Shown: positions 9,496 to 18,140 of the stretch, one piece after another | Layout: each line of letters starts with the position of its first letter | Numbering within the stretch: the stretch's first letter is position 1 | Assembly (NCBI GenBank): GCA_900045905.1 | Contig: FCNS01000036.1 | Coordinates: 1 to 64,000, forward strand | Direction: 5' to 3' | DNA length: 64,000 nt | Origin: Clostridiales bacterium CHKCI001 | GTDB taxonomy: Bacteria > Bacillota > Clostridia > Lachnospirales > Lachnospiraceae | Program-made: the position numbers and the translations under genes | Notes under the pieces: model-generated | Told to the model about the DNA's origin: nothing | The model's database searches: none | The model's input: only the letters and a program-made list of their open reading frames with translations

Positions 9496-9545
9496 TCCAT
9501 TATTAATTTATTTACTTATGATTCAACATTAGAGGAGGAAAACCT

Positions 9546-10730
9546 ATGTCAAAAGGACGCTTTGGCATTCATGGCGGACAGTACATGCCTGAAACATTAA
9601 TGAATGCAGTAATTGAATTAGAAGAAGCTTATGAACATTATAAAAATGACCCTGAATTTAATCAGGAATTAACTGAACTACTAAACGAATATGCAAACCG
9701 CCCATCTCGGCTTTATTTTGCCAAACATATGACCGAAGATCTGGGAGGAGCAAAAATTTACTTAAAGAGAGAAGATTTAAATCATACAGGCGCACATAAA
9801 ATTAATAATGTACTTGGTCAAGTATTACTTGCCAAAAAGATGGGAAAAACTCGTGTGATTGCTGAAACTGGAGCAGGACAGCACGGAGTTGCCACGGCAA
9901 CTGCCGCTGCACTTATGGGTATGGAATGTGAAGTCTATATGGGAAAAGAAGATACCATTCGCCAGGCTCTTAACGTATACCGTATGCGCCTTTTAGGTGC
10001 CAAGGTTCATGCCGTAACAACTGGAACTGCTACCCTAAAAGATGCTGTTTCCGAAGCAATGCGAGAGTGGACGAATCGAATTGATGACACTCATTATGTA
10101 CTTGGTTCCGTCATGGGACCACATCCATTTCCAACAATTGTACGTGATTTTCAGGCAGTCATTTCCAAAGAAATCAAAGCACAATGTCTGGAAAAAGAAG
10201 GACGACTTCCAGATGCTGTATTAGCGTGTGTTGGAGGTGGTTCCAATGCAATCGGAGCATTCTATCATTTTATTGACAATCCAGAAGTACAGCTCATTGG
10301 ATGTGAAGCAGCAGGACGTGGTATAAATACGGCAGAAACAGCCGCTACAATTGCAACAGGAAAACTTGGTATTTTCCATGGTATGAAATCTTATTTCTGT
10401 CAGGACAAATATGGGCAAATCGCACCTGTTTATTCCATATCCGCTGGACTGGATTATCCAGGAATTGGGCCAGAACATGCCTATCTTCACGATATTGGAC
10501 GCGCACAATACGTCGCAATCACAGATGACGAGGCAGTAGAAGCATTTGAATATTTATCACGTATTGAGGGAATTATTCCTGCAATTGAAAGTGCACATGC
10601 AGTTGCCCATGCAATGAAGCTTGCACCAACGATGAAAAAAGATCAAATTATTGTTATTAACATTTCTGGACGTGGAGACAAAGACTGTGCTGCCATCGCC
10701 CGTTACAGAGGGGAGGATATTCATGAGTAA
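9546..10730 (+). CDS. trpB: Tryptophan synthase beta chain
   Basis: PLP enzyme joining indole and serine. At 394 aa it is full length and of the classic TrpB1 type. The PLP lysine is Lys85 in HTGAHKINN, and the phosphate-binding loop is [15 protein letters not shown] near the C-terminus is typical. It starts 50 bases after trpC with GAGGAGG upstream. In many Firmicutes trpF occupies this gap; here it is absent. Confidence 0.97.
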   Translation: MSKGRFGIHGGQYMPETLMNAVIELEEAYEHYKNDPEFNQELTELLNEYANRPSRLYFAKHMTEDLGGAKIYLKREDLNHTGAHKINNVLGQVLLAKKMGKTRVIAETGAGQHGVATATAAALMGMECEVYMGKEDTIRQALNVYRMRLLGAKVHAVTTGTATLKDAVSEAMREWTNRIDDTHYVLGSVMGPHPFPTIVRDFQAVISKEIKAQCLEKEGRLPDAVLACVGGGSNAIGAFYHFIDNPEVQLIGCEAAGRGINTAETAATIATGKLGIFHGMKSYFCQDKYGQIAPVYSISAGLDYPGIGPEHAYLHDIGRAQYVAITDDEAVEAFEYLSRIEGIIPAIESAHAVAHAMKLAPTMKKDQIIVINISGRGDKDCAAIARYRGEDIHE

Positions 10731-11493
10731 TATTGCAAAAGCATTTGATCACGGAAAAGCATTTATCCCATTTATTACATGTGGAGACCCATCATTAGAA
10801 ATCACCGAACAACTCGTTTTAGCTATGGCAGAATCAGGCGCCGATTTAATCGAACTTGGAATTCCATTTTCTGATCCAACCGCAGAAGGCCCTGTGATTC
10901 AAGCTGCCAGTCAGCGTGCACTTGCTGGCGGAGTAACCACAGATAAAATTTTTGAAATGGTTCGACGCCTTCGTCAAAAAACCAATATCCCAATGGTATT
11001 TATGACTTATGCCAATGTCGTTTTTTCCTACGGTGCAGACCAATTTCTCGGCACCGCATCCAGACTTGGGATTGACGGAATTATTTTGCCCGATTTACCA
11101 TACGAGGAAAAAGAAGAATTTGATCCAATTTGTAAAAAATATAATATGGATCTGATCTCCCTAATTGCTCCAACTTCTCACGAACGAATCACCAACATTG
11201 CTCGTGATGCAAACGGATTTGTTTACTGCGTTTCTTCTCTTGGAGTTACAGGCGTTAGAAGTGAAATTACAACCGACATTGGTGCAATGGTACAACTTGT
11301 AAAAAAAGCGAAAAACATCCCTACTGCCATCGGATTTGGAATTTCCACTCCAGAACAGGCAAAGAAAATGGCTCAATTTGCAGATGGAGTGATCGTTGGA
11401 TCTGCAATTGTAAAACTCTGTGAACAATATAAGGAAAACTGTATTGAACCAGTAAGCAGCTATGTAAAATCTATGAAACGAGCCATCTCATAA
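10723..11493 (+). CDS. trpA: Tryptophan synthase alpha chain
   Basis: Cleaves indole-3-glycerol phosphate to indole, which tunnels to TrpB. The protein is 256 aa. The ATG at 10723 overlaps the end of trpB and follows GGGGAGG; a longer frame upstream lies inside trpB. The catalytic Glu is Glu44 in ELGIPFSDP. The position of Salmonella Asp60 (in DPLADGP) is Glu55 here (DPTAEGP), an acidic substitution that I recall from other clostridial TrpA proteins. The phosphate site GFGIS is present. It is the last gene of the operon. Confidence 0.96.
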   Translation: MSNIAKAFDHGKAFIPFITCGDPSLEITEQLVLAMAESGADLIELGIPFSDPTAEGPVIQAASQRALAGGVTTDKIFEMVRRLRQKTNIPMVFMTYANVVFSYGADQFLGTASRLGIDGIILPDLPYEEKEEFDPICKKYNMDLISLIAPTSHERITNIARDANGFVYCVSSLGVTGVRSEITTDIGAMVQLVKKAKNIPTAIGFGISTPEQAKKMAQFADGVIVGSAIVKLCEQYKENCIEPVSSYVKSMKRAIS

Positions 11494-11549
11494 CAAGTGG
11501 TTTACAAGCAAAGACTTTTGTAGAGCGTCCTTTTACATATCACGATAAT

Positions 11550-11597
11550 AAAAAATGCGTAAGTTTTGAAATCCCTTTCTCCACTTACGCATTTTTT
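11550..11597. terminator. Bidirectional terminator after trpA
   Basis: AAAAAATGCGTAAG pairs with CTTACGCATTTTTT around a loop of about 20 bases, with T-runs on both sides. It serves trpA on the plus strand and the broken gene converging from the minus strand. Confidence 0.85.
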
Positions 11598-11609
11598 ACA
11601 TCTTCTAAA

Positions 11610-12210
11610 TTATAGAGGATAAATCTTCTCCTTAAAGCGACGAAAACATTCCGAAAAATAATCGGTATGAATCGCTTCTTTTCTTAACGATCCATCTTCC
11701 TTCGTGAGACTTTGATACAACTCATCCATTGCCAGTTTCGTCTGATTTAAATATTCAAAATCTTCTGCTGTAATTTGTCCAGCTTCTTGGCTTTTTTCTA
11801 AAATTTCTGTTAGATTCATCTGAACATAAGACGTACTCATATATCCATTTGCTATAACTTCCTGAGCAAAATCATATTGCTTCCAAAGTATATAATACCG
11901 AAATGTATCATCTGGCATATATATCTGCTGTACCATCTGATCCATATAGATCTTAGCAGCTCCCAGTCCGGCAAGCATTGTTTCTTCGTTTCTTTGTAAG
12001 GTTACCCCTAAATTAACCGACACAGACTTCGCTGAAAAAGCCAGCTTCTCCACAAAACGCTCTCTGACTTGATTGCGCAGTCGGAAATCCTGTACAACTT
12101 GAATAGATAGCAGCACACAGAAAAATAATAAAAATTATTATGATCTTCTGCCATTGTCTTTTTAGACAAGATCTATACTTTATTCCTGTTGAACATAATT
12201 TCTTCTTCAT
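11610..12210 (-). pseudogene. Frameshifted membrane-anchored protein of unknown function
   Basis: The 5' part starts at 12210 (MKKKLCSTGIKYRSC) and enters a hydrophobic segment, KIIIIFIIFL. That frame then runs into low-complexity sequence. The adjacent frame takes over near 12115 with VLLSIQVVQDFRLRNQVRER and stays open for about 168 codons. The second frame completes the transmembrane helix and juxtamembrane region, so a one-base indel near 12116-12125, beside a T-rich run, is the likely cause. The soluble part is helical and unrecognised. The downstream frame has only a GTG with no ribosome-binding site. A sequencing error is a possible alternative. Confidence 0.65.
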
Positions 12211-12282
12211 AAAATATTTACCTTCACTGCTCTTTCATTTATTTGATTTGTTATAATAGAATCCGTGATGTGGATTCATTCC

Positions 12283-12426
12283 CTATCTTTTCTCAAACGC
12301 ACCTACAAACAAAACGATCAAGCCTGCCAAACCAACTCCTAGCGAAAGGAAAGACATACCTGTAGAACATAATTCTAGCAGTATCGCAAAAAGTAATACA
12401 CCGATTCCTAACATACATTTTTTCAT
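12283..12426 (-). CDS. 47-aa membrane peptide
   Basis: A small ORF starting MKKCMLGIGVLLFAILLELC. It encodes two hydrophobic segments separated by CSTGMSFLSLG and ends in GAFEKR. AAGGGG lies upstream of the ATG, with a slightly long spacing. It precedes the frameshifted gene on the same strand by 72 bases, so the two may have formed an operon. Its function is unknown. The alternating hydrophobic composition and basic ends suit a real small membrane protein better than chance. Confidence 0.55.
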   Translation of the reverse strand: MKKCMLGIGVLLFAILLELCSTGMSFLSLGVGLAGLIVLFVGAFEKR

Positions 12427-12787
12427 TTTATTTTTTCCCCTTTTTATAAAATTTTACGTCCTCACAAAGCATTCATAAGGAATTTCAAATCAATCCAACA
12501 CTAAGTTTTCAAGAAAAATAGAGTATCAAATTAGATTCCCCATTTAACTTCTTGTTTATATAATATTATATTTTTCTATATTAATCAATATTTCTCTCTA
12601 AATGAATCGCAAAATTTCAGTTTTACTCTTTAGTTTATCATGATATACCATCCAGTGGGGAGCTTTTGTTTTGTTTGCATCTAAAGCAAACATTCACAAT
12701 TTGCTAGCACCACTTACTCATGAACGCAGGTTACGCAGCTTTCAATGGGATTACTTGCTCTGAATCCAGTTTCAAAAAATAAAGGGA

Positions 12788-12816
12788 TTGACAGAATGAC
12801 TCGTATATTCTAAAAT
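12788..12816 (+). promoter_or_regulatory. Promoter of the GntR-AEC-GH28 operon
   Basis: TTGACA (12788-12793), a 17-base spacer, and TAAAAT (12811-12816). It leaves a leader of about 100 bases before the regulator. The gap from 12427 to 12787 is AT-rich and shows no gene I can support. Confidence 0.7.
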
Positions 12817-12926
12817 ACAACTGATATATCACATAATTTATTTTTACATATTGTGCTGAATATTAGATTTTAACACAGAAATCTTTTTAGTGAATGGCAT
12901 ATTACAATAATAAGAAAGGGACAAAG

Positions 12927-13643
12927 ATGATGGAAATCATTAACAAGAAGAATATAGATCGCTCAGAGCAGGCGTTTTTACAACTTAAGCGGGAAATTAT
13001 CTCTGGACAGAGAGAACCTGGTTCCGTATTTGATGAAAAAAAATTTGCAGAGCAAATGAATATCAGTCGCACACCTGTACACGAAGCGGTTATGCATCTA
13101 GCTAGAGAAGGACTATTAAACGTAGTGCCACGTCGGGGAACTTTTATTTCTCACATTTCTATGGATGATGTAAGGCAACTCTATGAAGTACGTCTGATGA
13201 TGGAACCTTCCATCGCTCGAATTGCAGCCAAACGAGCAGATCAAACGATCATGAAACAGTGGGAAAACTACTTTCTCTCTCAAAAAGAAGCTGAAATCAT
13301 TCAGGAGGAAGAAGTTCTTCCAGGAGGAAAGTCTTTAGGAGTATTTCCTGATGCAGATGCAGTATTTCATTTATTTCTTTCAGAAAGTACCCAAAATCGC
13401 TTTCTTGTAAAACAAACAGAAGAACTAATGACGCAAACTCAGAGAATTCGCTGCCTTTCCAACTTAAGAAGCAAAGAAAATCTTCTGCGTTCCATCCATG
13501 AGCATCTGGAGATTGTGAGGGCAATACTTGCAGGTGACGGAGAACAGGCATTTCAAGCATCCTGGAATCATCTGAAAAACTCTAGTGAAAGCTATGACAA
13601 TCTGATCTCCAACCGTACGGATATAAAAATTCAAATGTTTTAG
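12927..13643 (+). CDS. GntR family regulator, FadR/FCD type
   Basis: A DNA-binding regulator of 238 aa. An N-terminal winged helix (about residues 8-75, with FAEQMNISRTPVHEAV and VPRRGTFIS) is followed by an all-helical FCD effector domain. That domain carries Asp/His residues (DADAVFHLFL, SIHEHLEIV) of the kind that bind metal or organic acid. The start at 12927 follows AAAGGGA; an ATG 33 bases upstream lacks a site. It heads an operon with an AEC transporter and a GH28 enzyme, so it probably senses a uronate or another organic acid derived from their substrate. Confidence 0.85.
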   Translation: MMEIINKKNIDRSEQAFLQLKREIISGQREPGSVFDEKKFAEQMNISRTPVHEAVMHLAREGLLNVVPRRGTFISHISMDDVRQLYEVRLMMEPSIARIAAKRADQTIMKQWENYFLSQKEAEIIQEEEVLPGGKSLGVFPDADAVFHLFLSESTQNRFLVKQTEELMTQTQRIRCLSNLRSKENLLRSIHEHLEIVRAILAGDGEQAFQASWNHLKNSSESYDNLISNRTDIKIQMF

Positions 13644-13659
13644 TTAATGGGAGGTAGAA

Positions 13660-14586
13660 ATGGATTTAGCGTTAATAACAGCCAAACAGGTGATTGTCCT
13701 GTTCGGTTTAATTTTTGCAGGATACCTCTGCACCAAAACGGGAGTAATCAAATTAGAATATAAAAAGGCATTTTCCGATCTGTTATTATATCTGGTCGTA
13801 CCTATTATGGTGATTCATTCCTACATGACTGATTTTGATCCCTCCGTCCTTTCCAATCTGTTGCTGGCGTTTGGACTAAGTTTCGTTTTAATTTTAATGG
13901 GTTTGATTATTACGATGGTAATGACATTTAAAATGCAAGGAAAAAACGTACCAATTTTTCGGTTTGCCTGCATTTTTTCCAATGCAGCCTATATGGGATT
14001 CCCGCTAATTGAAGCACTATTTGGTCAGGAAGGACTGCTGTATGCCAGTGGGTTTGTAACCGTATTCAATCTCCTTTTATGGACTATCGGTTACACAATG
14101 CTCAATCCAAACGTACAGAAAAATCATATCGTACATACGATCTGCACCACTCCTGTACTAATCGCAGTTGTGGCTGGATTAGTGATTTATTTGGGGCGAA
14201 TTCCAATTCCAGATATAATAAAGCAACCACTCAGTTTCATTTCAAACATGAATACACCGCTTTCGATGCTGATTACAGGTATCATGATTGCAAACAGTAA
14301 TTTAAAGCAACTAATCTGCAACCGTAACCTTGGATATCTAATTCTTCTAAGAATGCTTTTGATTCCTTTGGTTTGTTTTGCAGTATTTATGGCTCTTGGA
14401 CTAAACGGAATGGTTGTAGCAGTAGTCATGCTTTTGGAAGCATGTCCAAGTGCTGCAATCACTTCTGTATTTGCAGTTCAATACAACTATGACGAAGAGC
14501 TAGCAGCAGGTGCCGTAGTATTTACAACACTTCTCAGCATTATAATGCTTCCACTATGTGCATTTTTGCTGACTATAATAATGTGA
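13660..14586 (+). CDS. AEC family transporter (auxin efflux carrier fold)
   Basis: A 308-aa membrane protein with about ten hydrophobic segments. It begins VIVLFGLIFAGYLCTKTG and contains NAAYMGFPLIEALFG, typical of AEC carriers, which in bacteria move malate, malonate or other organic anions. GGGAGG precedes the start, 16 bases after the GntR gene. Beside a GH28 enzyme it may carry a uronic acid or a fermentation acid; the substrate cannot be read from the sequence. Confidence 0.88.
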   Translation: MDLALITAKQVIVLFGLIFAGYLCTKTGVIKLEYKKAFSDLLLYLVVPIMVIHSYMTDFDPSVLSNLLLAFGLSFVLILMGLIITMVMTFKMQGKNVPIFRFACIFSNAAYMGFPLIEALFGQEGLLYASGFVTVFNLLLWTIGYTMLNPNVQKNHIVHTICTTPVLIAVVAGLVIYLGRIPIPDIIKQPLSFISNMNTPLSMLITGIMIANSNLKQLICNRNLGYLILLRMLLIPLVCFAVFMALGLNGMVVAVVMLLEACPSAAITSVFAVQYNYDEELAAGAVVFTTLLSIIMLPLCAFLLTIIM

Positions 14587-14603
14587 CAGGAGAATCATGA
14601 AAT

Positions 14604-15752
14604 ATGGAAATAAGATGTGAAAGAGAAACTAGAAATAAATATGCAATTCAAGCAGCTATCGATCGCTGTCCAGAAAGTGGAGGTACTGTAATTGTGCCAG
14701 AAGGTATCTGGGAAAGCGGTCCGCTTCATCTAAAAAGTAATTTAAAACTATATCTGGAAAAGGGATGTGAGATTCGTTTCAGTCAAACAATGGAAGATTA
14801 CCTTCCACCTGTATTTACACGCTGGGAGGGGGTCGAATGCTACAATTACTCTCCATTTATCTATGCCAAAGACTGCCATAACATTACAATCGCAGGTCCA
14901 GGAAAACTAAATGGTCAGGGAGAAGCTTGGTGGCCTTGGAAAAAACTCCAACAACAGGCAGCCAATCAGCTCTGTCGTGCCGAAAGTGCAGATATTCCTC
15001 CTAAAAAGCGAGTATTCGGCACAAGAGAAGCAGCACTGCGTCCATCCTTTCTTCAGATAATTCGATGCAAGAATGTGAATTTGTTTGATTTCACCATCAT
15101 CAATGGCCCGCAATGGACCATCCATCCAGTGTACTGCAAAGAAGTTACAGCAAGAGGTTTAACCATACTGACAGAAGGGCCAAATACTGATGGTTTTAAC
15201 CCAGACTCCTGCGAACATGTGTTAATAGAAAACTGCACATTTCAAACAGGAGATGACTGCATCGCAGTGAATTCTGGTCTTAATGAAGACGGATGGAGAG
15301 TGAATCGTCCCTGTCGTTATGTAGAGATCAGAAACTGCCTGTTTTTAGGGGGTCACGCTGCTGTTGCAATTGGAAGTGGAATGTCTGGAGGTGTGGAGAA
15401 TATATGGGTACACCACTGTATCATGAAAAATGTAGAACGAGGGATTCGAATTAAATCCATGCAGGGAAGAGGTGGATATGTAAAAAATGTACAATTTGAT
15501 CATATCAAAGCTAGAAATATACAAGAAGAGGTAATTCAAGTCAGTATGAACTATGGTTCCAGTACCGCAGTACCAGTATCAGCCACAGTACCAAAATTCT
15601 CAGATTTGAATTTTTCTTATATCACTAGCGAAAATGCGAAAGTGGGAATCTCTCTTTGCGGTCTACCTGAAAGTCCGATCCGTCATATCCACTTTTCAAA
15701 TATAGAAATGAAAAATTGTAAGAAATCATTTGAATCTGAGTATACAGAGTAA
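14604..15752 (+). CDS. GH28 family polygalacturonase-like glycosidase, no signal peptide
   Basis: A right-handed beta-helix glycosidase of 382 aa. The GH28 signatures are NTDGFNPDSCEHV and GDDCIAVNSG (catalytic Asp residues), GGHAAVAIGSGMSGG and RGIRIKS. The N-terminus (AIQAAIDRCPESGGTVIVP) already belongs to the catalytic fold and no signal peptide is visible, so it probably acts inside the cell on imported oligosaccharides such as galacturonides or rhamnogalacturonan fragments. The start codon is 17 bases after the AEC stop. A 7-codon ORF, ATG at 14597, lies closer to the AGGAG site, so the translation start is slightly uncertain. Confidence 0.88.
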   Translation: MEIRCERETRNKYAIQAAIDRCPESGGTVIVPEGIWESGPLHLKSNLKLYLEKGCEIRFSQTMEDYLPPVFTRWEGVECYNYSPFIYAKDCHNITIAGPGKLNGQGEAWWPWKKLQQQAANQLCRAESADIPPKKRVFGTREAALRPSFLQIIRCKNVNLFDFTIINGPQWTIHPVYCKEVTARGLTILTEGPNTDGFNPDSCEHVLIENCTFQTGDDCIAVNSGLNEDGWRVNRPCRYVEIRNCLFLGGHAAVAIGSGMSGGVENIWVHHCIMKNVERGIRIKSMQGRGGYVKNVQFDHIKARNIQEEVIQVSMNYGSSTAVPVSATVPKFSDLNFSYITSENAKVGISLCGLPESPIRHIHFSNIEMKNCKKSFESEYTE

Positions 15753-15766
15753 AAAAGAAAAAATCT

Positions 15767-16120
15767 TTACTTGATAAATTTATCAATTGCCTGATTGAGC
15801 ATTTCTATCGCCTCTTGATCATTTTCTTCTACTGCTTCTATAATACAGTGATTAATATGATTTTTTAAGACGACCTTTCCTGTATTATTAATCGCAGAGC
15901 GCACTGCAGCCAGTTGTATCAGCACCTGACTGCAGTCTTCATCGTTTTCTATCATACGCTTAATTGCTTCTAAATGACCAATTGCTTTTGATAATCGATT
16001 TAAAACTGCTTTCTTTTCTTGCTGGCTATGGACATGGCGGAGAGGCTCCCTGCCATGTTCCTGTTCTAAGCCATTTGTATGTTCATGTGAATGTCTATGA
16101 AATGCTTCTTTTCTTTCCAT
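15767..16120 (-). CDS. CsoR/RcnR/FrmR family metal- or thiol-sensing repressor
   Basis: A 117-aa all-helical repressor (DUF156). The core begins at about residue 37, with RLSKAIGHLEAIKRMI, a Cys in EDCSQVLIQL, and His/Cys ligands in LKNHINHC. This Cys-x(n)-His-x3-Cys arrangement binds Cu(I) in CsoR. An extra His-rich N-terminus (HRHSHEHTNG, HGREPLRHVHS) precedes the core and could bind metal. No copper pump or chaperone is next to it, so its target is elsewhere. Confidence 0.88.
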   Translation of the reverse strand: MERKEAFHRHSHEHTNGLEQEHGREPLRHVHSQQEKKAVLNRLSKAIGHLEAIKRMIENDEDCSQVLIQLAAVRSAINNTGKVVLKNHINHCIIEAVEENDQEAIEMLNQAIDKFIK

Positions 16121-16155
16121 AATCTATCATTCCTTATCTTTTAATAATAGAAAGA

Positions 16156-17028
16156 TTAATATGCAATTACTTCGCATCCATCCTCAGTAACTAATACTTG
16201 AATTTCCCATTGTGCAGAATCAGAGCCATCTTCAGTATAAACTGTCCAACCATCGCTGTCATCTACAAAAATATCCGCTGCTCCTGCATTTACCATTGGT
16301 TCGATTGTAAACATAAGTCCAGGCACGAGAAGCATATCGGTTCCTCTTTTTCCAATATATCCAACCCACGGATCTTCATGAAATTCAATGCCAACTCCAT
16401 GTCCTCCAATTTCTCTTACAACATGATATCCATTGGATTCCACATGCTGCTGAACCGCCTGTGCCATATCTCCCATAAATCCCCATGGTTTTACTTCTTT
16501 TAGTCCCAGTTCTACCGACTCTTTTACAACACGAACTAACTTCTCTCTTTCTGGGCTTACTGTTCCAATGCAAAACATCCGAGAAGAATCTGAAAAATAT
16601 CCATCATAAATCGTCGATACATCTACATTAACAATGTCGCCTTCCTGTAAGATAACATCTTCAGAAGGAATTCCATGACAAACTTGATCGTTCACTGATG
16701 TACAGACACTCTTTGGATACCCTTCAAATCCAAGAGGGGCTGGAATTCCTCCCATTTCTCTTGTCTTTTCCTCTACCCATTGATTAATCTGTTCGGTAGA
16801 AATCCCTGGACGAATTCGTTCTGCGACATAATCTAAGACTGCAACATTAATTTTAGCACTTTCTTTAATCTTCTGTACTTGCTCTGGTGTTTTAATCATA
16901 TCTCTTCTTGGCACAATATGTCCTTCTCTCGCATAACGGGCAATCTTTTCATCCAGAGCCTCATGACATGCTTTATACTTCTTCCCACTTCCACACCAAC
17001 ATGGATCATTTCTCCCAATTTTTTTCAT
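16156..17028 (-). CDS. map: Methionine aminopeptidase with N-terminal SEC-C zinc finger
   Basis: Removes the initiator methionine from new proteins. The 290-aa protein begins with a SEC-C motif (GRNDPCWCGSGKKYKACH, residues 5-22), which in other proteins binds zinc and can contact ribosomes or SecB-type partners. The peptidase follows. Metal ligands are visible in DVSTIYDGYFSD, GHGVGIEFHE and FTIEPMV. The ATG at 17028 follows AGAGGAG. The fused finger is common in clostridial MetAP Ia proteins. Confidence 0.95.
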   Translation of the reverse strand: MKKIGRNDPCWCGSGKKYKACHEALDEKIARYAREGHIVPRRDMIKTPEQVQKIKESAKINVAVLDYVAERIRPGISTEQINQWVEEKTREMGGIPAPLGFEGYPKSVCTSVNDQVCHGIPSEDVILQEGDIVNVDVSTIYDGYFSDSSRMFCIGTVSPEREKLVRVVKESVELGLKEVKPWGFMGDMAQAVQQHVESNGYHVVREIGGHGVGIEFHEDPWVGYIGKRGTDMLLVPGLMFTIEPMVNAGAADIFVDDSDGWTVYTEDGSDSAQWEIQVLVTEDGCEVIAY

Positions 17029-17157
17029 AACCCCAAAAGCTCCTCTCTTAACCTATCTCTCAGTTGCTAAAAGCATTATATCATTCTGAAATTGGTTTTA
17101 CAATCATTTCTTTCCCTCTATCTACCAAACCACATTAAAACGATAAATATTCTCATT

Positions 17158-18072
17158 TCACAAAATCTTTTTTTTCTTAAAAATAATAATACATATAATA
17201 ATAACGGAAATACTCAGCCCAATAATAAAAGGATATCCATGTTCTAATTCAGGCATGTCCTTAAAATTCATACCATACCAGCTTGTAATTAATGTCAACG
17301 GAAGAAAAATGGTAGATATAATTGTTAAAACCTGCATATTTCTGTTTTGTTCTTCATCCACCTGTGCTTTATATGCATCCCGAACTTGCTGGGCATAGTC
17401 AATCAAATGGATTGTTTTTCCTATTAACCGTTCTGCACGGTCACTAATCGTTCCAAAATATTTTAAATGTTTTTTTGCAAAGAATCGATTTTCATTCTCT
17501 TCAAAGGCTTTTCCCATTTCCCTCATTTGATCATAATATCCCCTCAATATCAGCAATTGCTTTCTCACTGACATCATATGGTTTTGATAATTCTGCATCC
17601 GATCATTTGCAATCTCATCTTCCATTTCCATAATCTCTCGTTCAAATCGTTCTAAAATAGAACTATCTTTGCTCATAAATTCAGAGATAAAATTATAGAG
17701 AAATTTTTCCTTTGTTTGCCCCTGCTGAACTTTTTTTCTACAAATTCGCTGAATCAGCCGCTCGGCAAATCCATCTTTTTCTGAAAATACAATATATCTG
17801 GAATTAATAAAAAACATAATACGATAACGGCTCCCCAACACATCTAAAAGTCTTGGAATCGCAAATGTTCCATACAGACAATCCTGCTGTGTCTCTACCT
17901 TACAGAAATAGGCATCCTCCAAGGAAATATCTCCTTCATAGCCAATTCCAATCTGTTCCAAAACTCGCTTACATTCATTTGGACTCACGATAAAAACTGC
18001 CTGTCTGCCACTTTCCAGAATTTCTTCCATTGTTGTCTCTATCAACCGTTCTCCCAATGCATATATTTTCAT
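17158..18072 (-). CDS. CorA-like magnesium/divalent cation channel
   Basis: A 304-aa protein with a long cytoplasmic N-terminal domain rich in charged helices (IMEMEDEIANDRMQNYQ). Two transmembrane helices sit at the very C-terminus. The loop after the first contains the CorA signature YGMNF, followed by the acidic stretch KDMPELEHG. A lysine-rich tail (FKKKKIL) ends it. It would form a homopentameric Mg2+ or related ion channel. Confidence 0.9.
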   Translation of the reverse strand: MKIYALGERLIETTMEEILESGRQAVFIVSPNECKRVLEQIGIGYEGDISLEDAYFCKVETQQDCLYGTFAIPRLLDVLGSRYRIMFFINSRYIVFSEKDGFAERLIQRICRKKVQQGQTKEKFLYNFISEFMSKDSSILERFEREIMEMEDEIANDRMQNYQNHMMSVRKQLLILRGYYDQMREMGKAFEENENRFFAKKHLKYFGTISDRAERLIGKTIHLIDYAQQVRDAYKAQVDEEQNRNMQVLTIISTIFLPLTLITSWYGMNFKDMPELEHGYPFIIGLSISVIIICIIIFKKKKIL

Positions 18073-18095
18073 ATCTACCGTTTCCTTTGCCAGTT

Positions 18096-18130
18096 TCCAT
18101 AAACAAACAACTGCCCTGTTTGTTTATGGA
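18096..18130. repeat. Inverted repeat between corA-like and dehydrogenase genes
   Basis: TCCATAAACAAAC pairs perfectly with GTTTGTTTATGGA (13 bp) around a 9-base loop. Neither strand has a T-run after the stem, so it is an intercistronic hairpin rather than a classical terminator. Confidence 0.6.
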
Positions 18131-18140
18131 ATCAAATTTA

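Noticed and set aside
12013-12210. A separate 65-aa protein at the start of the frameshifted gene
   Set aside because: Only its first half looks like protein; the rest is the wrong frame of the longer gene.
18096-18130. Terminator after the 2-hydroxyacid dehydrogenase
   Set aside because: The stem is strong, but neither strand has a T-run after it, so it is listed as an inverted repeat only.
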